DNA of 64,000 nt from Fodinicurvata sediminis DSM 21159 (lineage in GTDB: Bacteria > Pseudomonadota > Alphaproteobacteria > Kiloniellales > DSM-21159), in NCBI RefSeq assembly GCF_000420625.1, contig NZ_ATVH01000016.1, positions 1-64,000 on the forward strand, given 5' to 3'. The notes beneath the pieces are model-generated. The model made no database searches. It was not told the origin of the DNA and saw nothing but the letters and a program-made list of their open reading frames with translations. Within the stretch, counting starts at the first letter, position 1. Each line of letters opens with the position of its first letter. This document shows positions 52,306 through 60,583 of the stretch, in pieces. Position numbers and translations under genes: made by a program.

Positions 52306-52326
52306 AGCGCCCACAAGCGTTTACGC

Positions 52327-52986
52327 CTACAGAAGAGGAGAGGGCGGATCGGGCAGGTCCTGCCCATTTGCCAGGGCGGTCGCGAAGCCGTGATTGATAT
52401 CGCGGTGAATGGCTTCGTCTGCCTGCATGGCAACGATGGCGTCCCTAAGGCGCGCGTCCGGTGCCAGGTTCCAATAGGCGATGGCCACCTCAGGGGCTGG
52501 CGGGTTCTCCCGCTGTTCCTGGTCGATTTCCCGCAGGTACTCTGCGTAACCCTTGACGGCATCCTCGGCAAAATAGCCGGTGAGTCGGTGGGCGGTCCTG
52601 GGGGAGAAGAGGCAGATCAGGAAGTGGGCGTTATAGAACAGGCCCTGGGCCAGGAGGATCAGGATCCGTTCGAAACCGTTCGGTCGGTCGAGGGTGACGA
52701 AAACCATCAGGTGCGTGCGCTGATTCTCGGCTTCGTCCATCAGGCTGCGCACCCAGCCGCGATCGTCCTGGAGGCGCCGCAGGCATTTCAGGTGCAACAG
52801 CGTGGCGGCAACCATACCCGGCACGGCGGCTATGGTTTCAAGGACGATGGTACGGTTTCCATAGCGCCGTCCGAAAAGGCTCCGGGCAAGCGCGCCGAGT
52901 CCGCGTACCAGGGCCAGGGCAAAACGGTCCGAAAGACCGTGGGGGGCGTGATGGTGTGTCAGGTCCGTCTTGTCGATCTGCAACAT
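52327..52986 (-). CDS. Alternative oxidase (AOX) family protein with a changed ligand
   Basis: 219-aa di-iron membrane-associated protein. Strong AOX blocks: VLETIAAVPGMVAATLLHLK (Glu50), WVRSLMDEAENQRTHLMVF, FSPRTAHRLTGYFAEDAVKG and QADEAIHRDINHGFA (Glu191, His194, His198). AOX oxidises ubiquinol and reduces oxygen to water without pumping protons. In the second helix motif the family has E-N-E-R-M-H; here it is E87-N-Q89-R-T-H92, so an iron-binding Glu is Gln. The third block reads FAEDA instead of LEEEA. The protein may be inactive or altered. It is 105 bp after nirK with a hairpin between them. Confidence 0.87.
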   Translation of the reverse strand: MLQIDKTDLTHHHAPHGLSDRFALALVRGLGALARSLFGRRYGNRTIVLETIAAVPGMVAATLLHLKCLRRLQDDRGWVRSLMDEAENQRTHLMVFVTLDRPNGFERILILLAQGLFYNAHFLICLFSPRTAHRLTGYFAEDAVKGYAEYLREIDQEQRENPPAPEVAIAYWNLAPDARLRDAIVAMQADEAIHRDINHGFATALANGQDLPDPPSPLL

Positions 52987-53028
52987 GGAGCGGTCTGCAC
53001 CTGCAAGGGTTGAGGGGCCACTATACAG

Positions 53029-53053
53029 ATCGGCTGCCCAGAGGGCAGCCGAT
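53029..53053 (-). terminator. Hairpin between nirK and the AOX gene
   Basis: ATCGGCTGCCC / GGGCAGCCGAT is an 11-bp perfect stem with a 3-nt loop, between the nirK stop and the AOX start on the minus strand. There is no strong T tract. It likely ends or stabilises the nirK message and lowers AOX expression if the two are co-transcribed. Confidence 0.7.
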
Positions 53054-53091
53054 TCGTTGCAGTTTCTGTACCAGACTTCTCGAGGCGAGGC

Positions 53092-54141
53092 TCAGGACGT
53101 CGGCTCCTTGGCCTCATGCTCCTTGAAGATCTCCGGGTTCTCCGGACCTTCCACCACCAGGTGGCCGGCAAGGCCGCGTTCGGCGCGCGAGAGGGCGTGG
53201 TCCACCAGGACATAGGTGCCCGGTACTTCCATCTCCAGGTCCACAATCGAGGCGCCGCCCGGGGGCACGCTGATGGTCTGGACATCCATCAGGGGTGCGC
53301 TGGTCAGCGAAGCGTCCGAGTAGACCGTGTCGAAGATCTCGCCGATCACGTGGAACGATGAGGTCTTGTTCGGCCCGCCGACCCCGAAGAAGATCCGGAT
53401 GCTTTCCCCGACTTCTGCCGTCAGGGCCTTGTCGCCGGTAAGGGCCTGGGCTGCGCCGTTGAAGACATAGTACTCCGGCTGTTCGGCCGAGAGCTTCTCG
53501 TAGCTCTCCATCAGCTCGCCCCTGGTGCCGAAGGGTTCCTCGGTGTAGAGCTCGCCCTGCATGACGTAGAACTCGCGATCGACTTCCGGCAGGCCGCCTT
53601 CAGGCTCGACCAGGATCATGCCGTACATGCCGTTCGAGATGTGGTGGGCCACGCTCGGCACCGCGCAGTGGTAGACATAAAGCCCGGGCTTGAGGGCCTT
53701 GAAGCTGAAGCCGTTTGACTCTTCTCCCGGATAGGCCATGGTGGCCCCGCCCCCGCCGTGGGGCCCGGTGACTGCATGGAAGTCCACGTTATGCGGCATC
53801 CAGCTGTCCTCGGCATTCTTCATCGAAACCTCGACCGTATCCCCGACGCGGACCCGGACCATGGGGCCCGGTACCTGACCGTTGAAGGTCCAATAACGAT
53901 AGGTGGTTCCATCATCCAGCTGGCCTACCTTCTCGATGGTTTCCAACTCCACCTTGACGGTTTCCGGTTCCGTGCGGTCGATGGCGGGCGGCAGATCGGT
54001 GGGAGCGCGCACGATGTCGGCAACTCCTGCAGTCTGCGCGCTCTCGGGCGCCTTGTCCTCTGCCAGTGCAGATCCGAAACCGCCAAGGGCTATGGCCAGG
54101 GCCAGTGCGCTTGTCGTGGTGACCAGGTTGTTGCGTTTCAT
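53092..54141 (-). CDS. nirK: Copper-containing nitrite reductase (class II NirK)
   Basis: 349-aa periplasmic enzyme reducing nitrite to NO. The signal peptide covers about residues 1-27. Cupredoxin 1 contains MPHNVDFHAVTG with type 1 and type 2 copper His, and YHCAVPSVAHHISNGMYGMI with Cys, His and Met; the AHHISNGMYG form is the AniA-like class II type. Cupredoxin 2 provides the His in SSFHVIGEIFDTV and near VDHALSRAERGLAGH. Start 54141 follows AAGGAGCAAGACG. The NO-regulator palindrome at 54221 is 80 bp upstream. NO it makes would be removed by qNor. Confidence 0.96.
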   Translation of the reverse strand: MKRNNLVTTTSALALAIALGGFGSALAEDKAPESAQTAGVADIVRAPTDLPPAIDRTEPETVKVELETIEKVGQLDDGTTYRYWTFNGQVPGPMVRVRVGDTVEVSMKNAEDSWMPHNVDFHAVTGPHGGGGATMAYPGEESNGFSFKALKPGLYVYHCAVPSVAHHISNGMYGMILVEPEGGLPEVDREFYVMQGELYTEEPFGTRGELMESYEKLSAEQPEYYVFNGAAQALTGDKALTAEVGESIRIFFGVGGPNKTSSFHVIGEIFDTVYSDASLTSAPLMDVQTISVPPGGASIVDLEMEVPGTYVLVDHALSRAERGLAGHLVVEGPENPEIFKEHEAKEPTS

Positions 54142-54220
54142 CGTCTTGCTCCTTGAACGAACGCGTGTCAGGACATCCCGTGATGTCCCGATCCTTATGC
54201 GGCAAAATGCGGACACGAAC

Positions 54221-54236
54221 TTTGTTCCGGAACAAA
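54221..54236. promoter_or_regulatory. 16-bp palindrome between nirK and the Crp/Fnr gene
   Basis: TTTGTTCCGGAACAAA is perfectly palindromic (TTGTT-N4-AACAA, Crp/Fnr-type spacing). It is centred about 88 bp from the starts of both divergent genes, nirK and the regulator at 54318. It matches the half-site near pseudoazurin (49339). Likely the binding site of the regulator itself, activating nirK and its own gene. Confidence 0.78.
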
Positions 54237-54317
54237 CTACGGTGATTTTTATCGCTCGGCCGGGAGGTTGCCGCTAGACTCCGGGCAGACTGCAAGGGGC
54301 TGGGATCGAGATTATCT

Positions 54318-55013
54318 ATGGAGGGGAAAGCCGACCTGGATGTGCTGGCCGGAACGGAGTTGTTTCGTGGCCTGTCCCGTCAGGCATTGGAGGACATCTG
54401 GACCCAGGGCTTCCGCAAGCAGGTGCCGAACGGGACGGCCCTCTTCCTGCAGGACGATCCTGTCACAGCCCTTTACGTTCTGATTGTGGGGCGCTTGCGC
54501 GTCACCCAGACCACCGTCGAGGGGGCGCAAGTCATCCTGCGTTACCTGGGACCCGGCGAACTGGCGGGCTATGTCGCCCTCTCCGGGGCCGGCAGCTATC
54601 CAGGCAGTGTGACGGCTGTCGAGGATTCTCATCTGCTGGGTTGGTCCAGGCAGGCCATACGCGATCTCATGGAACGCCATTCGCAAGTGGCGCTCAACAG
54701 CGTGTCGGTCCTGGGGCGGCGTTACCAGGAGACGCAACTTCGTTTGCGCGAGCTGTCCACGGAGAAGGTGGAACGACGGATCGCTCATACGCTCCTGCGC
54801 CTTGCGGGGCAGGCCGGTCGCCGCACCCCCGAAGGAATCGAGATCGCCTTTCCCCTCTCGCGCCAGGACCTGGCCGAGATGGCCGGCACCACATTGCACA
54901 CCGCAAGTCGTATCCTGAGCAACTGGGAAAAGCAGGGTCTGGTCCTGAGCGGCCGCCGCCGCATCATGGTCCGTTTGCTGGACACGCTGAGCACCATTGC
55001 CGAAAGCGGTTGA
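54318..55013 (+). CDS. Crp/Fnr-family regulator, NnrR/Dnr-like
   Basis: 231 aa. The N-terminal cyclic-nucleotide-binding-like domain (about 1-120) is followed by a dimerisation helix and the winged HTH (about 165-225) with SRQDLAEMAGTTLHTASRIL, then NWEKQGLV. The protein contains no cysteine at all, so it cannot carry an Fnr-type Fe-S cluster, which points to a haem/NO-sensing regulator such as Dnr or NnrR. The recognition helix GTTLHTASRIL is close to NnrR. Targets should be the palindromes at 49339, 49460 and 54221. It is divergent from nirK. Confidence 0.9.
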   Translation: MEGKADLDVLAGTELFRGLSRQALEDIWTQGFRKQVPNGTALFLQDDPVTALYVLIVGRLRVTQTTVEGAQVILRYLGPGELAGYVALSGAGSYPGSVTAVEDSHLLGWSRQAIRDLMERHSQVALNSVSVLGRRYQETQLRLRELSTEKVERRIAHTLLRLAGQAGRRTPEGIEIAFPLSRQDLAEMAGTTLHTASRILSNWEKQGLVLSGRRRIMVRLLDTLSTIAESG

Positions 55014-55460
55014 GCTTCCTGCGATTTTCGTATCCCTGGCGGTGGAGCTCCAGGTTGGTCCGGCCAGGAATGCCGTTCAGCCATCTTGAGCGCACTTGGC
55101 GCCCCATTCGCGAAACTTTTCTTAAAGTTGTATTCCCCATTCTACCAATATTCCGGGCAGATAACCCGACTTGCAGGCGAGGAAACGCGTTAGAGAGAAA
55201 GTGCGTGCGCTAATAAGTTGAGCACAAGAAGAAAGGTGAAGATGACTTCACTTGTGTCCCAGCATGCAAGACGAAGCATTTTTGTTGCGGGAATGGCATA
55301 GTCGTTGACATCTTTGCACGCAGTTTGAAAGACTGATGCCAATCGCAGTCCGGGTTTTGCCGCTTTGGTGTCTGGATCTATAGGCGATTAACGATAGCAA
55401 GCGGATAACCGGCCCCAAGAAGCTGGAAAGCCGCAAAATACATAATTGGGAGGACAGTAA
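55014..55460. other. Intergenic region before the TRAP/HMG-CoA reductase operon
   Basis: 447 bp without a credible gene; reading frames are short and lack ribosome sites. A nested inverted repeat lies at 55223-55256: CACAAG / CTTGTG outside GTGAAG-ATGA-CTTCAC. A TTGACA hexamer occurs at 55305-55310, but no good -10 box follows. The region probably holds the promoter of the TRAP operon. Confidence 0.5.
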
Positions 55461-56522
55461 ATGAAAGTTCCCTTTAAAACCTGTGCGCCTGTCGCTGCGG
55501 CTGCCGCACTGGCCTTTGGCGTCTCCACGTCTGCTGCAGCACAAGGGCCGTCCGAGTTGGACGTAGCCAGTACCTTTCCGAAAAACCTGACTTATCTGGG
55601 CGAGGGCGGTGAGAAGTTCGCTGACCTGCTTGCGGAAGTTACCAATGGCGAAATCACACTGAACATTCATGGTGATGGAGATCTCGTGCCCGCGCTGGAG
55701 GTCTTCAATGCCGTCAGCCAGGGCTCCGTCCAGGCTGGCTGGGACTGGATCGGCTATTGGGGCGGCACCGTTCCTGTGGCCGGTCTGGCCGGGGCCATGC
55801 CGTTCGGGCCCGATCCGGAGCTGTTTCTCGGCTGGATGTGGGAAGGCGGCGGACTGGAGATTCTCCAGAAGGCCTACGACGAATACAACGTCCAGGTTCT
55901 GCCCTGTCACCTGACAGCCCCGGAATCAGGCGGTTGGTTCAATCAGGAGATCAACTCGCCGGAGGATTTCGAGGGCCTGACAATGCGCATCTCGGGACTG
56001 GGCGGTAAGGTCCTGAACAAGCTGGGCGCCTCGACGCAGTTGATTCCGGCCAGTGAGCTCTATGTAGCCCTGGAACGCGGTCGCATCGATGCCACTGAAT
56101 TCTCTCTGCCGATTATCGACGATAGCCTCGGGTTTGCCGAGATCGCCGACTACTACTACTTCCCGGGTTGGCATCAGCCGGCCAGCTGGAACTCCTTCAT
56201 CATCAACCAGGATGTCTGGGACCAGTATACCGAGGAAGAGCAGGCCCAGTTCTGGGCCGCCTGCAAGGCGAACATCGTCTGGTCCATGGGCTCTGCGCCA
56301 GAAGCCCAGGCTGAAGTTCTCGAAAGATTCGAGGCTGAGCATGGCGTCGAGGTGAAGCGCTTCCCCGACGAAGTCCTGGATGCCCTTCGCGAGGCATCCC
56401 GGGAAGTCCTTGAGGAAGAGGCCGAGAACGACCCCTACTTCAAGGAAGCCTATGAATCCCTGCAGGCCTATATGGAAACTGCGGGCCGTTGGCAGGAACT
56501 GCAGACCTTGCCGAAAGAGTGA
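55461..56522 (+). CDS. TRAP transporter substrate-binding protein (TakP-like DctP)
   Basis: 353-aa periplasmic receptor, signal peptide about 1-27 (ASTSAAAQ). The 2-oxo/hydroxy-acid group features are present: LDVASTFPKNLTYLGEGGEKFA, GDLVPALEVFNAVSQGSVQA, YWGGTVPVAGLAGAMPFG, GGWFNQEINSPEDFEGLTMR (carboxylate-binding Arg) and RGRIDATEFSLPIIDD. It resembles keto-acid receptors such as TakP. The following HMG-CoA reductase makes mevalonate, a hydroxy acid, a likely ligand; this is inference. Start 55461 has GGGAGGACAG upstream. Confidence 0.92.
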   Translation: MKVPFKTCAPVAAAAALAFGVSTSAAAQGPSELDVASTFPKNLTYLGEGGEKFADLLAEVTNGEITLNIHGDGDLVPALEVFNAVSQGSVQAGWDWIGYWGGTVPVAGLAGAMPFGPDPELFLGWMWEGGGLEILQKAYDEYNVQVLPCHLTAPESGGWFNQEINSPEDFEGLTMRISGLGGKVLNKLGASTQLIPASELYVALERGRIDATEFSLPIIDDSLGFAEIADYYYFPGWHQPASWNSFIINQDVWDQYTEEEQAQFWAACKANIVWSMGSAPEAQAEVLERFEAEHGVEVKRFPDEVLDALREASREVLEEEAENDPYFKEAYESLQAYMETAGRWQELQTLPKE

Positions 56523-56538
56523 TCAGGGTTCCTGATCC

Positions 56539-57141
56539 ATGTCCTTTTTCAAAGGAATAGAACGAGTGGGCCGCGTGCTGGGAGAAGCCAGCGCGTGGCC
56601 CGGTCGTTTGGCATCCTGGCTGATTCTGCCGGTGATCGTGGCAGCCCTTTGGGTCGTGATCGGAAGTATGCTCGGTGTCGGCACCATCGCTCAATGGGAC
56701 GAAGCTGTTCTGCTGTTCTCCGACCAGTTGACCCTCACCGGTCTGGTTGAACTGCAATGGCATCTTTTCGGCGTGATGATCATGCTGGGCGGTGCTTATG
56801 CCTTGCGGGAGAACAGCCATGTTCGCGTCGACCTGATCTATGCGAACGTTGGGCGGAAATGGCAGCGTATCATAGATATCATCGGCGACCTCGTTCTGCT
56901 GCTGCCCTATTGTGCCCTGATTGCGTGGCTTTCCCTGGGCTTCGTCGATATGGCCTTCCGCTCGGGTGAACAATCGGATTATGGGGGTTTGGCGGATCGC
57001 TACCTGATCAAGGCGATTTTGCCCATCGGGCTTTGCATACTCTTCCTGGCTGGTCTGGGGCGTATCCTCGAGAACCTGGGGGCACTGCTATCGGGCTCGG
57101 ATTCCGAGCAGGATAAAGGAACGCAAGAATACAATGGGTGA
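56539..57141 (+). CDS. TRAP transporter small permease (DctQ subunit)
   Basis: 200-aa four-helix protein: SWLILPVIVAALWVVIGSML, LQWHLFGVMIMLGGAYALRE, WQRIIDIIGDLVLLLPYCAL and ILPIGLCILFLAGLGRIL. The typical ENSHVRVDL sequence after the second helix identifies DctQ. It follows dctP by 16 bp and overlaps dctM by 8 bp. Confidence 0.9.
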   Translation: MSFFKGIERVGRVLGEASAWPGRLASWLILPVIVAALWVVIGSMLGVGTIAQWDEAVLLFSDQLTLTGLVELQWHLFGVMIMLGGAYALRENSHVRVDLIYANVGRKWQRIIDIIGDLVLLLPYCALIAWLSLGFVDMAFRSGEQSDYGGLADRYLIKAILPIGLCILFLAGLGRILENLGALLSGSDSEQDKGTQEYNG

Positions 57142-58477
57142 ATACACACTCCCGCTTCTGATGATCCTGGGGCTGATGTGCGGGATCTTCACGGGCTATC
57201 CCGTCGCGTTTGTTCTGGCTGGTCTTGGTATTCTTTTTACCTTCATTGCGGACCTGCCCTTTCTCTATCTGGGGTCTGTCGTCAATCGAACCTTCACGGG
57301 GGTGATCGGCAACTGGCTTCTGTTGGCGGTGCCCCTTTTCGTGTTCATGGGGCTGATGCTGGAGAAGTCCGGCTTGGCCAAGAACCTGCTTTTGTCCTTG
57401 GAGCGGCTTTTCGTAGGCATGCGTGGCGGTCTGGCCGTTTCCGTGGCGTTGCTCGGCATTGTCATGGCGGCCTCGACCGGGATTATCGGGGCCTCGGTTG
57501 TGATGCTCGCCATGCTGTCGCTTCCGGTCATGATGAAACAGGGATATGACAAGTCTCTGGCCGTCGGGACCGTGTGTGCAGCTGGGACATTGGGAATTCT
57601 CATCCCGCCCAGTATCATGCTGGTACTTGTGGGGGATATTCTGCGCATTTCCGTCGGTGATCTCTTCACGGCTGCAATCCTGCCCGGCCTGCTGCTTGGC
57701 GTGATCTATATCGGCTACATCATTGCTGTTGCCATTCTCCAGCCACACAAGGCTCCGGTGAATGTCATTGAGGACGACAGCGGGCGGCTTTCGGTCATCC
57801 TGCAATTGGTTAAGGATCTGATTGCGCCCATCCTGCTGATCATGGGGGTGCTGGGGTCCATCATCGCCGGCATCGCAACCCCTACGGAGGCTGCGGCTGT
57901 AGGTGCTGCGGGTACGATCCTGCTGGCGGCCATCAACCGGACGCTGAACCTCGATACCCTGCGCAGCTGCGTGTACGAGACAGGAAAAACCTCCGCCATG
58001 ATCCTCTTCGTGGCGATCGGGGCGACCTGTTTCAGTGCTATCTTCAAGCGCATTGGCGGCGAGGACATGATCTTCGATGCCACGACGGCGCTGGGAACCG
58101 GCCCCTATGGCACGCTGATCGTCCTCATGCTGATCATTTTCATTCTCGGCTTCTTCCTGGAATGGATCGAGATCAGCTATGTGGTCCTGCCTCTCTTCGC
58201 ACCGATCGTGGCGGCGCTGGAATTCGGCCTGGATATGCATAGCGGGGAACGTCTGGTGTGGTTTGCCATCCTGGTGGCCGTCAATTTGCAGACTTCCTTC
58301 CTGACACCGCCCTTTGGCTATGCGCTTTTCTACCTGAAAGGCGTGGCGCCGCCGGAAATTTCCATGAAGGACATCTACGGCAGCATACTGCCCTTTGTCC
58401 TGCTGCAGCTTGTCGGGCTGGCGTTCTGTCTGGCATTCCCAAGTGTTATCCTCTGGTTGCCGCGTGTCCTGGGGTAG
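57134..58477 (+). CDS. TRAP transporter large permease (DctM subunit)
   Basis: 447-aa polytopic permease: LMILGLMCGIFTGYPVAFVL, VPLFVFMGLMLEKSGLAKNL, GLAVSVALLGIVMAASTGII, GTLGILIPPSIMLVLVGDIL and LTPPFGYALFYLKGVAPPE. These are standard DctM positions. It is followed by HMG-CoA reductase with a 27-bp gap, so the transporter and the enzyme form one operon. Confidence 0.93.
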   Translation: MGEYTLPLLMILGLMCGIFTGYPVAFVLAGLGILFTFIADLPFLYLGSVVNRTFTGVIGNWLLLAVPLFVFMGLMLEKSGLAKNLLLSLERLFVGMRGGLAVSVALLGIVMAASTGIIGASVVMLAMLSLPVMMKQGYDKSLAVGTVCAAGTLGILIPPSIMLVLVGDILRISVGDLFTAAILPGLLLGVIYIGYIIAVAILQPHKAPVNVIEDDSGRLSVILQLVKDLIAPILLIMGVLGSIIAGIATPTEAAAVGAAGTILLAAINRTLNLDTLRSCVYETGKTSAMILFVAIGATCFSAIFKRIGGEDMIFDATTALGTGPYGTLIVLMLIIFILGFFLEWIEISYVVLPLFAPIVAALEFGLDMHSGERLVWFAILVAVNLQTSFLTPPFGYALFYLKGVAPPEISMKDIYGSILPFVLLQLVGLAFCLAFPSVILWLPRVLG

Positions 58478-58504
58478 CGCTCTATTCAAGAATGAGTTGA
58501 GCCA

Positions 58505-59782
58505 ATGAGTGAAAAGAAATCTTCGCGCATAGGCGGTTTCTATAAGCTTTCCCGTGAAGAAAGACTCGATGCCGTAAAGGATATGGCCGGCCTGGCGCAG
58601 GAAGACATCGACAAGCTGCTGTCCAAGGAAACCCTGCCTTTCGAACTGGCGGACCGTCTGGTCGAGAATGCTGTTTCCAGCTTTGGCGTGCCCCTGGGAA
58701 TCGCCACGAACATGCTGGTAGATGGGCGTGATGTTCTGGTGCCCATGGCCACAGAGGAGTCCTCGGTCATCGCGGCAGCCAGCAACGCGGCCCGCCAATG
58801 CCGGGACAGCGGCGGATTCCACACCTCCCTCAGCGCCACGGAGATGATTGCCCAGATTCAGGTTCTCGGCCTGTCCGATCCCTGGGCAGGACGTGCCAAG
58901 ATCCTGGAGCACAAGGCAGAGATCGAAGAAATCTGCAATGGCTGTGATCCTATGCTGGTCAAGCTGGGCGGCGGTTTTCGTGACCTTCAGGTCCGTGTCC
59001 TGCCGTCTTCCCGAGGCAGCATGGTGGTTACCCATATCATAGTCGACACGAAGGATGCCATGGGCGCCAATGCCGTGAACACCATGGCGGAACGCCTGGC
59101 ACCGACATTGGCTTCCTGGACTGGCGGCCGGCACCATCTGCGCATCCTTTCCAACCTGGCGGATCGGCGCCTGGCGCGTGCACGCGCTGTTTGGCCCAAG
59201 GATGCGATCGGCGGTGAAGAGATCGTCGATGCCATGCTGGATGCAGCCGAGTTTGCTGAAGTGGACCCTTATCGCGCCGCCACCCACAACAAGGGCATCA
59301 TGAACGGCATATCGTCCGTGGCCCTGGCCACCGGAAACGACACTCGGGCGATCGAGGCTGGTGCCCATGCCTATGCGTCGGCCTCCGGCTCCTATCGGCC
59401 GCTCAGCCATTACGAGAAGACGGCCGAGGGCGACCTGGCGGGCAGCATCGAGCTGCCGCTGGCGCTGGGTCTGGTGGGCGGTGCCACCAAGGTTCATCCC
59501 ATGGCCCAGGTCTGCCTGAAGATCCTGGGCGTTGAGAACGTCGTTGAGTTCTCGGGCATCGTGGCGGCTGTCGGACTGGCCCAGAACTTTGCCGCGCTCA
59601 AGGCCCTGGCGACCGTGGGCATCCAGAAGGGGCACATGACCCTGCATGCCCAGAATGTCGCCATTGCCGCGGGTGCCACGGGCGAGGAAATCGCTTCTGT
59701 GGCCTCAGAACTGGCCCGGCGCGGCGAGGTGCGCGGTGATGTGGCCGAGACCGTCCTGGCGGAGATCAGGGCGAAGAAGTAG
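58505..59782 (+). CDS. mvaA: Hydroxymethylglutaryl-CoA reductase, degradative (class II)
   Basis: 425-aa enzyme oxidising mevalonate to HMG-CoA with NAD in catabolism (the class can also run in reverse). Class II residues are kept: catalytic Glu in ATEESSVIAAAS, the NADH motif DAMGANAVNTM, Lys in THNKGIMNG, Asp in GNDTRAIEAGAHAYA and the C-terminal His in KGHMTLHAQN. The opening SRIGGFYKLSREERL is also typical. No HMG-CoA lyase gene is seen in the window. A TRAP importer precedes it, which supports a mevalonate catabolic role. Confidence 0.93.
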   Translation: MSEKKSSRIGGFYKLSREERLDAVKDMAGLAQEDIDKLLSKETLPFELADRLVENAVSSFGVPLGIATNMLVDGRDVLVPMATEESSVIAAASNAARQCRDSGGFHTSLSATEMIAQIQVLGLSDPWAGRAKILEHKAEIEEICNGCDPMLVKLGGGFRDLQVRVLPSSRGSMVVTHIIVDTKDAMGANAVNTMAERLAPTLASWTGGRHHLRILSNLADRRLARARAVWPKDAIGGEEIVDAMLDAAEFAEVDPYRAATHNKGIMNGISSVALATGNDTRAIEAGAHAYASASGSYRPLSHYEKTAEGDLAGSIELPLALGLVGGATKVHPMAQVCLKILGVENVVEFSGIVAAVGLAQNFAALKALATVGIQKGHMTLHAQNVAIAAGATGEEIASVASELARRGEVRGDVAETVLAEIRAKK

Positions 59783-59794
59783 CGCCCACTTGTC

Positions 59795-60568
59795 TCAATT
59801 CTTCAGGTGAGCGGTGTAGCGGCTGCAGTAATCCGCCATCAGCAGCTTGTCGGTTCCGATGGTGAAGGCGCTGACCCCCTGAGCCCGCCATTCCTGCATT
59901 TCACGGCGTGCCTGGTCCATATCCGGTGAGAAGACGGGCATGATGACCGGTAGGTCCGCTTTCCTGGCTTGCGCTGTCATGGTTTCCAGGGCTGACACGA
60001 CGTCAGGATGACGGAAATTGCCCTCCTTGCCCATGGCGACCGACAGGTCGAAGGGGCCGAAGAGAACGGCTTTCAGCCCCTGCGTAGCGGCAATGTCCGA
60101 AAAGGCTTCCACACCAACCGGGCTTTCGACCAGCGCCATGACCCCGCTGGAGCTGTTGGCCTTGGCCGCGTAGTTCGGCCAGTCGCGCACGAATTGATCA
60201 CCTGAGCGCACGCAGGGGCAGGCGCCGCGCCGTCCATGGGGTTCATAACGTGCTGCAGCTACGGCAGCCTGTGCCGCTTCGGGGGATTCGATCTTGGGCA
60301 CCAAAACGGTTCCAGCGCCCGCATCCAGGGCTTTCATGATCATCCAGGATTCGTTCGTGGGCACACGCACGATGGGTTCCAGGCGATTGGCGTTGCAGGC
60401 GCGTATCAGATCGGCTGCCGTTTCCAGCCCGAAGACGCCGTGTTCGGTGTCTATGATTGTAAAGGCGAAACCCGAGGCCGCGATGATGTCGACCACCTCC
60501 GCCGAGGCGATCTGGGACCAGGTGCCGAGGATCGGCGCTGGCGCGTCCAGAAGGTTCTGGAAGCTCAT
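59795..60568 (-). CDS. HpcH/HpaI-family aldolase
   Basis: 257-aa class II (metal-dependent) aldolase. Motifs: IIDTEHGVFG, IVRVPTNESWMIMKALDAGA, TVLVPKIESPEAA, MALVESPVGVEAF (metal Glu) and FGPFDLSVAMGKEG (metal Asp). These enzymes cleave or form hydroxy-keto acids such as 4-hydroxy-2-oxoheptanedioate or 2-keto-3-deoxy acids. It is the last gene of the minus-strand operon and converges on mvaA with 12 bp between. AAGGAG precedes the start. Confidence 0.9.
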   Translation of the reverse strand: MSFQNLLDAPAPILGTWSQIASAEVVDIIAASGFAFTIIDTEHGVFGLETAADLIRACNANRLEPIVRVPTNESWMIMKALDAGAGTVLVPKIESPEAAQAAVAAARYEPHGRRGACPCVRSGDQFVRDWPNYAAKANSSSGVMALVESPVGVEAFSDIAATQGLKAVLFGPFDLSVAMGKEGNFRHPDVVSALETMTAQARKADLPVIMPVFSPDMDQARREMQEWRAQGVSAFTIGTDKLLMADYCSRYTAHLKN

Positions 60569-60583
60569 GAGGATAAGGCTCCT

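Noticed and set aside
55305-55310. TTGACA as the -35 box of the TRAP/HMG-CoA reductase promoter
   Set aside because: No acceptable -10 box lies 16-18 bp downstream.
57008-59647. 879-codon open frame on the minus strand across the TRAP permease and HMG-CoA reductase genes
   Set aside because: It is antisense to two clear genes, has no ribosome site or recognisable domain, and is rich in His/Gln/Arg as expected from reading GC-rich genes backwards.
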